A DNA stretch of 64,000 bases from Eutreptiella sp. 'Long Island Sound 2002' (lineage: Eukaryota; Euglenozoa; Euglenophyceae; Eutreptiales; Eutreptiaceae), in contig OZ038382.1 in the NCBI GenBank assembly GCA_964036045.1, positions 144,968,961-145,032,960 on the forward strand, read 5' to 3'. Made by a program: the position numbers and the translations under genes. Below the pieces are notes generated by a model that saw nothing but the letters and a program-made list of their open reading frames with translations, made no database searches and had not been told where the DNA came from. The number at the start of each line of letters is the position of its first letter. Position 1 is the first letter of the stretch. Shown in pieces: positions 10,005 through 19,385 of this stretch.

Positions 10005-10894
10005 GCCACGCTAACTACCCGCCCTTTACGACCCAAACATGTGCCTTTTGTCGCCTTTTGTAGTGTCTTGTTTTTGTGCCTATGTTTTCCATGTGTCGCC
10101 TGTACTGTAATAGGTGGTGTAGTAGGTCGTGTGGGTCCACGGACAGCATGTGCCCTATACATGGGGCACCCGCGTGCCGGCGGTTTGTGGAGCAGCGGCA
10201 AGGGGTGGCAAACTGCCGCAGGTATGGACATGAGGGGCACCCGCGGGTGGGGGCGCCCTGCGGGCGTGGTCAGTATGTGTCCCGCCCTGGCATGCGTAAG
10301 GTGTCGCAGACAAACTTGGTTGCCACAGCACGAGGCATGCACTGGTGGTTGAGACGTGTGCAGCCAAAAGACGACAACAACGAGGAGAGTGATGCAGGGG
10401 CCAGCGAGCAGCCCCCACGCAAGGCTGCCAAGGCAGTCCAAAGGGGGGACGTCGAGAGAGAGTGGGAGAAGAGGCCGGTCCCTCGAGGACAACCGGGGAG
10501 GCCTCCACGCAGCAGAAGCAGCCGAGAAGGAGGGGGGGGAGCTGCACCCCCACTAGAGGACAAGGAACTTGGGCCCCCCAGAGCCGGGGGGGGGGGCCGG
10601 GCCCAGTCCTTGTATGCCACCCCCCCCCCCCCCGGTTTTGAGAGATAGTGATGTCGGGACCATGGCGCCAACGGCGCCGAAGTTTTTTTGTGCATGCTTC
10701 CCTTTCATCAATCCATCCATGTTTTGAGCGCCCAATTAGCAAGACAAGGAGCTATACAAATATCGTTTGTTGCGAAGTAAAGATCCCGCAACTGGAGCTC
10801 TTTCCCAGCTCCTCTGTAGTCCCAAAACTTTCAGGGGCAAACACCGCTGGTTACGTAGTGCGTTCTTTCTTTCTTCTTTCTTTCTCTCTTTCCC
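10005..10894. other. non-coding stretch with poly(G)/(C) runs
   Basis: Overlapping frames on both strands, none with a recognisable domain. Poly(G) and poly(C) runs lie near 10,585 and 10,619-10,633, and a CT-rich microsatellite (TTCTTTC-type) lies at about 10,862-10,890. Confidence 0.4.
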
Positions 10895-11065
10895 ACGCTT
10901 TGGCGTGGCCACTTGAGTTGGGGATATGGACTCTCACGCTTTGGCATGGCCCCTTGAGTTGGGGATACGGACTCCCACGCTTCGGTGTGGCCCCTTGAGT
11001 TGGGGATATGGACTCCCACGCTTTGGCGTGGCCTCTTGGGTTGGGGACACAAACTCCCACGCTTC
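10895..11065 (+). repeat. 41-bp minisatellite, four units
   Basis: The core CACGCTTTGGCGTGGC followed by CCCTTGAGTTGGGGATA and GGACTC recurs exactly every 41 bp (GTGGCC/ATGGCC at 10905, 10946, 10987, 11028). A 48-bp relative lies at 41.9-42.1 kb. Confidence 0.85.
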
Positions 11066-11709
11066 GGACTCTAAGCAGAAGTCGAACCATTTTTTCTTTT
11101 AACCTCCTACTCTATCTCACAGGAAATTTTCATCAAAAACCAAGCCTCAGGAATTTTTCTCACAAACTAACAGGGGGATGCGGGGGAACAAGGGGGTAGG
11201 GGGAAGGGGTAAGGGGGGAGGGGGCAGGAGGGCAACACGGCGACCCTTACAACTTTCTTCCCGGAAAAGACAAGAAAGTCTATTATCACATACATACCTC
11301 CGTACCCCCCAAACCCTAGACACACATCCCCCCTGGAGGTATGCATGTGGTAGTAGTGGGTCGCGCGCAGCCCCCCCCACCTTGGGAACCCCCCCCGCCC
11401 GCAACCAAACCACCCACACACACCCTCCAGCCAACTCCCCCCAAACTGCCCCCCTCTAGCCCCCCCCCCCCCCCCAAAGTTTTGACAGATAGCTTGGGGG
11501 GGTGTTGCATCACGACCGGTGGTAGTCCCCCCCCCCCCCGGAGCGGCGTTTGGCGCTCAAGTAGCTGGCGGCGCTATGCTACCCCCTCCCCCCCGCGCGC
11601 TGGCAAAACAATGTACTATGAGTCATGGCTATGACCATATGCCTTTGTCACACGGGTATATGCAAGCTCAGTATCCCTTGCTCATGGTCCCGCGCCGACC
11701 TCAGGGCAG

Positions 11710-11991
11710 GGGGGGGACGGGGGGGGCAGCACAGCAGCGGTCAGTAAGGGCCGCGTGGGCGTGCTTCAGCGCAGGCCGAAGCCAACGACAGTGCCCGGCA
11801 CGAGCGCACACGCGGTGCCAAGCGCTACGGTGCCGCTGAAGCAGGGGGCTGCAAGGGGCCTGTTTGCACCGGGCTTCACTAGGGGAGGGCCGTCGCCGGA
11901 AGGGCAATGCCAGTGCCAGCAGGCATCACACCAAGGAGGGCACACCAGCCCGGGCATGGGCCATGGACGGGCCAGCGAGGAGGAGATCTGA
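11710..11991 (+). CDS. hypothetical Gln/Gly/Pro-rich ORF
   Basis: The frame (start-like codon 11755, open a little upstream) encodes a polar, low-complexity protein with APGFTRGGPSPEGQCQCQQ and ends EEEI at TGA. A poly(G) tract lies just upstream. The opposite strand is also open, so coding status is uncertain. Composition resembles disordered Gag-type proteins, and no domain is visible. Confidence 0.2.
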   Translation, partial: GGDGGGSTAAVSKGRVGVLQRRPKPTTVPGTSAHAVPSATVPLKQGAARGLFAPGFTRGGPSPEGQCQCQQASHQGGHTSPGMGHGRASEEEI

Positions 11992-13126
11992 GCCTTTGGT
12001 GAGGGTCCTTCCTCCGCAACGTGTACACATGGGGCGAGGTGTAGGGAGGTGGCACGGTAGCCCGGCCCCATCCTACCTCTAAGCTAGCCCTCGTATGCAC
12101 AGCGTGTCGGACCTCAATCGGCTACTTTGTTTCCGCAATTTTTGGAACCATGTAATTTGGCGGTCCCTTTTGCTGATGGCCCATGAAGTTTTTTCTGTGA
12201 TTTGGGGCAGGGGGTGGTATTTTAGGGATATTGATTCCTATCGTGCCACCCACGTTCATCCCTTGTTGTCGTTTGGAAGTGGAGATTGGGGAATCGCCTG
12301 ATGAGTAGCACATTTCTGATGCCATGCTCACCGCTTGTGTCTTCCCACGGCGGGTGCAAACAATGCCCTCGTCAGAGCAATAGGAGGTGCTGCTTCAGTC
12401 AAATTTTGGAAGTCTGGTGTTGCTCCCGCAAGCGCGGGGGGCTACTCAAATTGCAAAAAATAGTCGCAACACAGCTTTGTCTTGCACATGTGTGGGTTCA
12501 TTTACCACAAAGTGTGGTGGTGTGCTCTTGAAAATGCAACACAGAGACATGAACCTCAGACCTACCTTAGACACTCACTAGGTGCACACACGCCACAAAC
12601 AGTTGTTTGCATGGTATTTCATTTGCACCATCTTGAATGGTCTCCAATCACTTTCGGAAGAAGTAGTTTCTCACCTTGGTTAAGTCCCCCCTGACGCCTC
12701 ATAATTTTTCCCTACAGTGTGCACCATGCACCGCCATCGTGCACAAGGGATTCGTATGGGCTGTCTTAGGTGTGTAAGAGGCTTTCTACTGTTGTGGTTC
12801 ATCATTGTTCATCTCCATTTTCAGGGGGCGCCGCAGTGCGCGTGCAACTATTTGGGCGTCTGGCCGTAGTAGAAACCCATACTTTGTGGTACTTTGGGCA
12901 TCATTGTTGTTTGTTAGTAGGTTTTGATGCATTGGGGATCTGGCATTTTCAGATGTTCACCCTGTTTCACCCATTTCTACTGTTTTGCACACATTTTTTG
13001 CCCATTTCCGCCACATCTACTCTTTTTCTCGGTTGATTGATATGGTGATACACTTTGAGGGTGCTTGCTACAAGACATCATACTTCCCTCCTCATTTCTC
13101 AGGCCCATTTTCTCCATGGATCTCGG
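11992..13126. other. non-coding stretch before the LINE
   Basis: T-rich sequence without supported genes; the open frames are short and lack motifs. It is the pre-insertion flank of the LINE, and its last 20 bases are repeated after the element. Confidence 0.4.
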
Positions 13127-13146
13127 TATTGGGGATGGGGTGTTCT
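13127..13146 (+). repeat. 5' target-site duplication of the LINE
   Basis: TATTGGGGATGGGGTGTTCT matches the sequence directly after the poly(A) at 19366-19385 at 19 of 20 positions. Confidence 0.85.
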
Positions 13147-13147
13147 G

Positions 13148-14056
13148 TGCCGCGGCACAGTGGGCATCTTAGCAGTCGTGGGTCGTTGGCGCAGTCCTGG
13201 CACCAACCGCTCTAGGGACATCAAGCGACCGCCAAAACCGACTAGGCACGACACCACGACGGTGTTCGTAGGGTGGACACAGGGCGCAGGAGACGACACG
13301 GCGAAAGTCGTGGCATCATTCTTTGGATGCTGGACCAGCTGGAAGCCGGAACCCAACATGTGGAGCGACGCGGGCTGCACCTACGCCTCCCTCCAATACC
13401 AGCACGCCACGGCAGTGGCCCTCAGTGCCGGACAATACATCGGAGTGGCACCCGGTGAATACGTCCACATCACGCTAGGAGATGACAACACGGACACACA
13501 GGCGGCAGAGCGCATCGACCAGATGCTCGCGCACGAAATGCCGCAGGAAACGGGCGACGACGCGGCCTTCAGGAGACGAATGAAGGCAGGGAAACAACTG
13601 GGCTCAGACATGATGACTGAACGCGTCATCAAGGAAATCAACAGGGAAAAGCAGCTGTTCGCAGAGCCGGAACCCATCAACGTGGCAGACTGGGACGAGG
13701 CCATCCTGAACGAACTCGGCCATACCACTAACGACGACACCCCATCAGACACCCACCCAAATATGGCCACCATGGACACGGATGAAACCCCCGTCCAGCA
13801 ACCAGACAACCCGGCAAAATTAACCACAACACACGCACGGCAGTCACACCTAGCACAGAAAACCAAGGCCCACAACAAGACACCACAGAAAACGCCCACA
13901 AAAACAACGCCACCACCAAAAAAGAAGAAGGCAGCACCTGCATCGCCGCAACCCACACAACAAGCAGACAGTACGGCTGCCTTCACTGTGGACAACAGAC
14001 ACAAGGGGAAAGGAAAGGGGCCGCCAAAAAACCCGCAGGGCAAAGGGAAAAAGTGA
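13148..14056 (+). CDS. LINE ORF1 protein
   Basis: The frame is open from the element's 5' end to TGA at 14054. The first ATG is at 13358, but the sequence before it (DTTTVFVGWTQGAGDD and following) looks like folded protein, so a non-AUG start or a lost ATG is possible. The N-terminal half is globular. The C-terminal half is disordered, Thr/Pro/Gln-rich and ends in a strongly basic KGKGKGPPKNPQGKGKK tail suited to RNA binding. No zinc knuckle or RRM is visible. ORF1 overlaps ORF2 by 4 nt (GTGA), suggesting translational coupling. ORF1 proteins coat LINE RNA; that role here is inferred from position and basic character. Confidence 0.65.
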   Translation, partial: CRGTVGILAVVGRWRSPGTNRSRDIKRPPKPTRHDTTTVFVGWTQGAGDDTAKVVASFFGCWTSWKPEPNMWSDAGCTYASLQYQHATAVALSAGQYIGVAPGEYVHITLGDDNTDTQAAERIDQMLAHEMPQETGDDAAFRRRMKAGKQLGSDMMTERVIKEINREKQLFAEPEPINVADWDEAILNELGHTTNDDTPSDTHPNMATMDTDETPVQQPDNPAKLTTTHARQSHLAQKTKAHNKTPQKTPTKTTPPPKKKKAAPASPQPTQQADSTAAFTVDNRHKGKGKGPPKNPQGKGKK

Positions 14057-16401
14057 GGTGCCTGTTCCTCATGCCCTGCATCGCCATTATGGCCCTCCTC
14101 CTCCTCCCGGCCCCCACGCATACTGAGGGGCCGGTATATCTACTCCCCGTGAACCGGAGAGTCCGCAGACGATATACCCCGCCGTTACGGCACCGGCACG
14201 GTTACGCACGGGGCCCCAACCCCCATAGTTACCGTATATGGCAGCCAGGCCTACTCCTCCTCTATATCGTCTGTTTCTTCCACACCCCGACCGCCCCAAT
14301 CACGGCAGCGCCATGCCGCTACCATGCACCTGTCACGATCACCACGGTAACCAGCCCATATAACACGCGGTATAACACCAACTGGGTCCTCCAATGCGGA
14401 GATGTGCACCCCAACCCCGGGCACCGTAGGATATATCAGCTCCGGCGGGGATGCCGGGATGTGCGGGGACCCCCCATACCGTTGCTTGACATTGAGGAGT
14501 ATGCTCAACACCTGGTGGTCAACACCAATCGACGGTATGACAGTCTAGACGACGCAACCACTGCGAAGGACCACGACATGAAACTGGCCTCCTGGAACAT
14601 ACAAGGAGCACAGGGATCCGTCAGCCTACAACGATGGGCCAATACCCTCCACCTAATCAGCCAGTGCCGTATCGACGTATGCGGCATCCAGGAGTATCAC
14701 CCAGGTTTCCCTAAACCAGAGGCAGCCACAATAGCACTCAACAACGACTACAAGTGCTACGCTGCGCCTGGGACCGAACCACGGATAGCTTTCATTGTCC
14801 GCAACGCTGTGGTCCCCCACATACTCGAAACGTTATACTCACCCAACGGTTTGGCAGGGGCCATCAGGATACAGCTCCCAAACAGCCCCCGCCGCACCAT
14901 TGCGTGTGTGTACTCCAAATTCAACCAACAGGACAAACAAGAGGTAGACCTATTTCTGCAGTCCCTGAGACCATACGACATCATTATGGGGGACTACAAC
15001 GATGACATTTGGTCACCCAACCCGACACGCCCGTGGCAGGAAGACCTGGCCAGCGGAGTGTTCCTGGACCCTTTGCACGCTAGCAGCCAACCCCCGGACC
15101 CCCGGCAATACTATACCCGCATCCCTAGGCATGGACGCCCACGTGGACTAGACGCCATCTTGATTAGGCAACAAATACCGAACATACCCTGGACCTACTA
15201 TGACACCATACAAATGCCCATATCGGATCATGCTTTGGTCCTGCTTGGGGTCCGATGGAGGATAGGGGTCCCCGACCCACCACGCAGAAAACCACAGCCC
15301 ACAGTCGCGAAGTGGTATACAAAACAATTTCAACGGTTTACTAACACCATATCCACACTACCCATAACAAACAACGACCCACCCCTACACACGGCACGAC
15401 GGATCCGGTCTGCTATAGCGCACGCGGCGCGGCCACGACGACCCACGCGCGCAAAGACAGCGACCACCGCAAGCTGGTCGGAAACCACGGACCCCAAAAC
15501 ACGGTTACGAGAGTACGGGGAAATACAAGAGCAACACATACGGAGACAAATCGGCAAACTGCGCCGAGCGGCAGTGCACAAATCGGGCTATTTTTATAAA
15601 ATGGTCAAGAGATGGCGCACTGGACTCATAGCCCAGGACACACCGCAGCCCCCAATAGGAGGAACACAGTACGTACTCAACCACTTTGCGGGCGACCCAA
15701 CATACGACGAAGACGCGTGCCGGCAACTCATACGGAAACATGTACGGCACCGCACGTGGAACACAACGACCCCCACATACGAGGAGTACTTGCGGTGCCT
15801 TCGGGCACCAAAGAACAAATCTGCCGGACCCGACGGTGTCCCCCCACACCTGCTCCGGCACCTACCGGACCACGTGCAGCGGCAACTATACCAGGCAATC
15901 GTTGCAGTCTGGAACGGACAGCACATCCCAGTGGCTTGGCTACAGTCCAGGGTAGTGCTCATCTATAAAAAGAAGGATCCCCAGGACCCACGAAACTACC
16001 GGCCAATCTACGTATCCACGGCCATATATAGTATACTCACACGCCTCCTCCTGACGCGTATATCGGGAGCCTTGACCCCGGGACTATTGGACATACAACA
16101 CGGCGCCACACAGGGCCGAAACACCACAACGTTAGCCACGAAACTATTAAACGACCTGCACGTTGAGGACGGGTACGTGGCCCTACTTGATGTGGCCAAA
16201 GCTTTTCCGTCAGTCCCCCGACCCATGCTGACTGGGATCGTCAAGGAGGCAGGGGCACCAGAAAACATCATACGGATGTTGGGGGAAATATACCAGCATA
16301 CACCGGCCGTACTAACCCTACACGGAAAGGACTTACCCATACGACCCACCAGGGGTATGAAGGAGGGGTGCCCCCTCTCCCCAACACTATTTCTCCTTTA
16401 G
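14053..16401 (+). CDS. LINE ORF2, part 1: endonuclease and N-terminal reverse transcriptase
   Basis: Residues 1-140 hold two hydrophobic segments (IAIMALLLLPAP and QPGLLLLYIVCFF) and a 2A-like motif. An APE-type endonuclease starts near residue 176: LASWNIQG, an IQEYHP glutamate, the MGDYND motif and a SDHALVLLG C-terminal His motif are all present. RT begins near residue 580 (KNKSAGPDGVPPHLLRH), with NYRPIYVS, the first catalytic Asp in LLDVAKAF (about residue 713) and GCPLSPTLF. The frame then hits TAG at 16399-16401 in the middle of RT, and the rest of RT continues in the same frame downstream. The start is placed at the GTG overlapping the ORF1 stop; the first ATG is at 14071. Confidence 0.8.
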   Translation: MRCLFLMPCIAIMALLLLPAPTHTEGPVYLLPVNRRVRRRYTPPLRHRHGYARGPNPHSYRIWQPGLLLLYIVCFFHTPTAPITAAPCRYHAPVTITTVTSPYNTRYNTNWVLQCGDVHPNPGHRRIYQLRRGCRDVRGPPIPLLDIEEYAQHLVVNTNRRYDSLDDATTAKDHDMKLASWNIQGAQGSVSLQRWANTLHLISQCRIDVCGIQEYHPGFPKPEAATIALNNDYKCYAAPGTEPRIAFIVRNAVVPHILETLYSPNGLAGAIRIQLPNSPRRTIACVYSKFNQQDKQEVDLFLQSLRPYDIIMGDYNDDIWSPNPTRPWQEDLASGVFLDPLHASSQPPDPRQYYTRIPRHGRPRGLDAILIRQQIPNIPWTYYDTIQMPISDHALVLLGVRWRIGVPDPPRRKPQPTVAKWYTKQFQRFTNTISTLPITNNDPPLHTARRIRSAIAHAARPRRPTRAKTATTASWSETTDPKTRLREYGEIQEQHIRRQIGKLRRAAVHKSGYFYKMVKRWRTGLIAQDTPQPPIGGTQYVLNHFAGDPTYDEDACRQLIRKHVRHRTWNTTTPTYEEYLRCLRAPKNKSAGPDGVPPHLLRHLPDHVQRQLYQAIVAVWNGQHIPVAWLQSRVVLIYKKKDPQDPRNYRPIYVSTAIYSILTRLLLTRISGALTPGLLDIQHGATQGRNTTTLATKLLNDLHVEDGYVALLDVAKAFPSVPRPMLTGIVKEAGAPENIIRMLGEIYQHTPAVLTLHGKDLPIRPTRGMKEGCPLSPTLFLL
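14386..14424 (+). other. 2A-like motif ending NPGH in LINE ORF2
   Basis: Encodes VLQCGDVHPNPGH. The D-V-x-x-N-P-G core matches 2A ribosome-skipping peptides, which are known at the N-termini of several LINEs, but the Pro that normally follows NPG is His here. It sits after a hydrophobic segment and before the endonuclease. Confidence 0.6.
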
Positions 16402-16425
16402 TACGACATACTATTACGTGAAACC

Positions 16426-17964
16426 ATGGAACGATGCCCGGGAGCCCGACTGTACGTGTTCGTTGACGACATAGCTGTGCGTGCGCCCACGAAGGAAGCA
16501 TTGCTGCACACCCTGGATACCCTCCACGACGTGGCCCACACAATGGGGTTACGCTTCAACAAGGACAAAACTGAAGTGTGCCACTGGGCTAAGGACTACG
16601 ACCTAACGCCCATCACGTGGCGGCATCAACTCATCCCCGTGCGGCCACCTATAATGACTTACCTGGGGCATGTGCTTGCCCACCCCACACAAGAAGACAC
16701 AGCATGGGACATGGTCACTACACAGCTACACCACGACGTAGCGGCATACAGGGCCCTGCCGCTCAACGCCTACGAAAAGGTGGCTATCATCAACGCCGTC
16801 CTTATCCCCCGTTGGACGTACAGGGGACTGTTCCTCGGAAATAGGACACGAATGGCGCACTGGGACGACATACTACTGCAGTTCATCAGGGATACACCCG
16901 GGGTAGAACAACAAATGAACAAACACCGGCTGACTACCAACCTCAGTCACGGGGGACTTGGCCTACGCCAGCTGTGGTGGTCCTACATCACCCGGTGGGT
17001 CACAATTGGCCAACAGGAACTGCAGCGCACCGGCCCTACACAACAACTCACCGCAACCCAATATAAATACATAGACGCCGTCCGAGCCCTAGGGGGCACG
17101 GTGGGTCAGCGTATATCCCAACCCCGACAACACCGACCCTTGTCCGCGGGACTCTACGACTCGGAGAGCTCAGAGGAGGACCAGAAGACGCATGCAGGGA
17201 AGACACGGCCAGCTACCAACCGCTTAGACTACAGCTGGATGAACCCTCCAGAGGAGCCAACCCCTGAGGAAACCCATGAGGTTTGTCAGGCACTCCCCCA
17301 CCAGCAAAAACTCCACGGAATCACCATACACTACACAGGAGAACCCACCACCACCCGGTGGTACACAGACGGGTCGAAACGACACGGACGAGCGGGAGGG
17401 GGCATCTACAACGGAACATACCGTGCGGCCTTCCGGGTGCACGGGCCACAACAGGTTTATCGGGCCGAAACGATCGCTTGCGCCTTAGCTTCAGAGCTAG
17501 CCAAGCCAGGAGACGACATTATACTAGACAACCAGAGTGTGGTGAAGGCCACACCTATAAAACGCAAAGGAGTGGTCAAGGACCAGGACTACCGCGACAT
17601 AGGGTACCTCAACTCCACCACGAAACGACTGACGATCCGATGGACACCAGGGCACCGCAATCTAGAACAAGCCACCACGTATAAAGACTACCAGGACATA
17701 CAGGGGAACAACCACTCTGACGTCCTCGCCAATATGGGCGACAACCTGCCCATGGATTCCCAACAACCACAACCCCATGATATTGTCATCACAGGACAGA
17801 TCATGCCCACGCCTGCCAAGGCATGGATCATGCAAGTGCGTAGACAAAAACAAACACCAGACGTACACTGGGTGAGCTGGCTCCCCATGAAGCACTACAG
17901 ACGGAACGCGTGGACACCCTGGCTGTGGGGGCAAGTGCGTTGGTGGGGAATGGGCGCCCCCTAG
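16426..17964 (+). CDS. LINE ORF2, part 2: RT catalytic centre and RNase H
   Basis: In the same frame as part 1, directly after the TAG. Residues 8-17 contain YVFVDDIAV, the RT 'xxDD' catalytic box. GLRFNKDKTEV and MTYLGHVL follow as the palm/thumb motifs. From about residue 310 there is a complete RNase H domain: WYTDGSKRHGRAGGG, QVYRAETIA, IILDNQSV, and WTPGH leading to NNHSDVLAN, so the D-E-D-D acidic residues and the His are all present. The frame ends at TAG 17962-17964, just before the zinc knuckle, and again continues in frame. As written it would be a separate fragment; it is really the middle of ORF2. Confidence 0.8.
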   Translation: MERCPGARLYVFVDDIAVRAPTKEALLHTLDTLHDVAHTMGLRFNKDKTEVCHWAKDYDLTPITWRHQLIPVRPPIMTYLGHVLAHPTQEDTAWDMVTTQLHHDVAAYRALPLNAYEKVAIINAVLIPRWTYRGLFLGNRTRMAHWDDILLQFIRDTPGVEQQMNKHRLTTNLSHGGLGLRQLWWSYITRWVTIGQQELQRTGPTQQLTATQYKYIDAVRALGGTVGQRISQPRQHRPLSAGLYDSESSEEDQKTHAGKTRPATNRLDYSWMNPPEEPTPEETHEVCQALPHQQKLHGITIHYTGEPTTTRWYTDGSKRHGRAGGGIYNGTYRAAFRVHGPQQVYRAETIACALASELAKPGDDIILDNQSVVKATPIKRKGVVKDQDYRDIGYLNSTTKRLTIRWTPGHRNLEQATTYKDYQDIQGNNHSDVLANMGDNLPMDSQQPQPHDIVITGQIMPTPAKAWIMQVRRQKQTPDVHWVSWLPMKHYRRNAWTPWLWGQVRWWGMGAP

Positions 17965-18015
17965 GAACGGACACCCCGCCTCTGCTCCCAGTGTGGCCAC
18001 CAACACGGAGCATCG

Positions 18016-19209
18016 GTGCAGTCAAAACTGGCTTACTGTCCTGCGTGGAGCGACTTCTGGGACCTGTGGCGCAAGAGCTGGACTGATTGGGCCCCATACA
18101 CGCACCAATGGCTGCAAGCGGCCGACAACCAAGAACTATGGCTCTGTGTCAGGCTGCTCATACCACTATCCCTCGTCGACGCCATACCCACTGCGGAACG
18201 ACACAAACTGCGAACGGAGGTGGGCCTGTTCCAGTTTCGCATGATACAGTCCGTCCAAACACTAAGACGGAAGTACGCCGACCCAACACCACAACAACCA
18301 CCGTCGCCCCTGTGGCTCACCAAATACATGGCACAGGCACTTCCGCCGCGAGAAACGCCCCGAAACCTACGGAACCAAGTCGGGGCGCCCACGTGGTGCG
18401 GCGCGAAACGCAAACGTAAGGCCGAGGTCGCAACGGCTGACCCAATCGATCCCGGCCAATGGTTACAAGATGCACGCAACGCGGGCGATAGTGAGGCAGT
18501 GGCATGGTTCGTCGCACGAGCCACTAACGCAGGGGCAGACGACCACATAAAGAAACGTCAGCGCCTCAACGTTGACACACAGCGGTGGGAACAGTACAAG
18601 ACGACCACAGACAGGCTGGCAAATGAACACGCTCAGCAAGCACGGGACATATACCACAAAGCACACATGGAGGCGATGGCGAGACAACACCTGCACACCC
18701 TACACATGGGCTACACCAACGCACTGACGGCTAAAACAGACTACCACAGGCTTGTCATAAAACTAGTCGACCAACAGAGACAAACACAACGACTGCACGA
18801 CACACATGCACACCTATACCAAATACGTAGGCAATGGTACGAACAAGCGAAGGACGACACAAGGATGTGGTACACTGACGCAAAACTGCTACTGATGGTC
18901 AACGACCGATACTGGAGGCTGAGCGCAGGCACTGCCAAGCTACTTGACCTGCACCATCAACAAGCGACCTACATGTGGCAGCAACAGACACACCTGACTG
19001 CCATGGCACAGTACTATCAAGACGCCTGCAAACACAAGACAACACAATACTGGCAAACAACCCGACCAGCCCGACAGACGATATACCTGATACGGAAGCG
19101 GCCGCGGGAGCACTGGGACCCCACCTTGTGGGAAGTCCCGTTACAACCGCTACCGAAACGCCACAAAACGCACTGGGACCCAAATGAGTGGGAAGTACCA
19201 CTGACATGA
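18016..19209 (+). CDS. LINE ORF2, part 3: C-terminal region after the zinc knuckle
   Basis: Same frame as parts 1 and 2, ending at TGA 19207. Between the second TAG and this segment the frame encodes LCSQCGHQHGASVQSKLAYC, a C-x2-C-x3-H...C knuckle like those near LINE ORF2 C-termini. The following ~350 residues are long, polar, His/Gln/Arg/Trp-rich helices with many heptad-like stretches, probably nucleic-acid binding. The extreme C-terminus carries two copies of an HWDPxxWEVPL motif (HWDPTLWEVPL and HWDPNEWEVPL). I know no family for this tail. Confidence 0.7.
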   Translation: MQSKLAYCPAWSDFWDLWRKSWTDWAPYTHQWLQAADNQELWLCVRLLIPLSLVDAIPTAERHKLRTEVGLFQFRMIQSVQTLRRKYADPTPQQPPSPLWLTKYMAQALPPRETPRNLRNQVGAPTWCGAKRKRKAEVATADPIDPGQWLQDARNAGDSEAVAWFVARATNAGADDHIKKRQRLNVDTQRWEQYKTTTDRLANEHAQQARDIYHKAHMEAMARQHLHTLHMGYTNALTAKTDYHRLVIKLVDQQRQTQRLHDTHAHLYQIRRQWYEQAKDDTRMWYTDAKLLLMVNDRYWRLSAGTAKLLDLHHQQATYMWQQQTHLTAMAQYYQDACKHKTTQYWQTTRPARQTIYLIRKRPREHWDPTLWEVPLQPLPKRHKTHWDPNEWEVPLT

Positions 19210-19351
19210 CTACACCAACCTCAATGGGAAACCATGGGGGCACAGTCACGAGCTGCAGCCCGTATGCATACCCTGGCTTCGCCGAAATCTGTATCTTACT
19301 TCGAACTTGGTCCACTGTGGCCCCTGGCACTTATGAACTGGCCTTTTTGAT

Positions 19352-19365
19352 AAAAAAAAAAAAAA
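19352..19365 (+). other. LINE poly(A) tail
   Basis: Fourteen consecutive A residues immediately precede the 3' target-site duplication, as left by target-primed reverse transcription. Confidence 0.85.
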
Positions 19366-19385
19366 TATTGGGGATAGGGTGTTCT
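19366..19385 (+). repeat. 3' target-site duplication of the LINE
   Basis: TATTGGGGATAGGGTGTTCT, 19 of 20 identical to 13127-13146. Confidence 0.85.

Larger units (their letters stand above)
13147..19365 (+). mobile_element. nearly full-length LINE retrotransposon (EN, RT, RNase H)
   Basis: The element is bounded by a 20-bp direct repeat (one mismatch), ends in 14 A residues and carries ORF1 plus a long ORF2 in the classical LINE order. The 3' UTR between the ORF2 stop (TGA, 19207) and the poly(A) is only about 140 bp. An RNase H domain after RT places it with the RNase H-bearing LINE clades (I/Tad/R1-like), not L1. The only coding defects seen are two in-frame TAG codons in ORF2, with no frameshift over more than 5 kb. 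The 5' end starts with the palindrome GTGCCGCGGCAC, and no ATG precedes 13358. Confidence 0.85.

Noticed and set aside
13381-14121. 246-aa minus-strand ORF
   Set aside because: Exact shadow of LINE ORF1, which has the expected position, overlap with ORF2 and basic tail.
16399-16401. ORF2 split interpreted as two separate genes
   Set aside because: The RT domain continues in the same frame directly after the TAG, so the pieces are parts of one ORF2.
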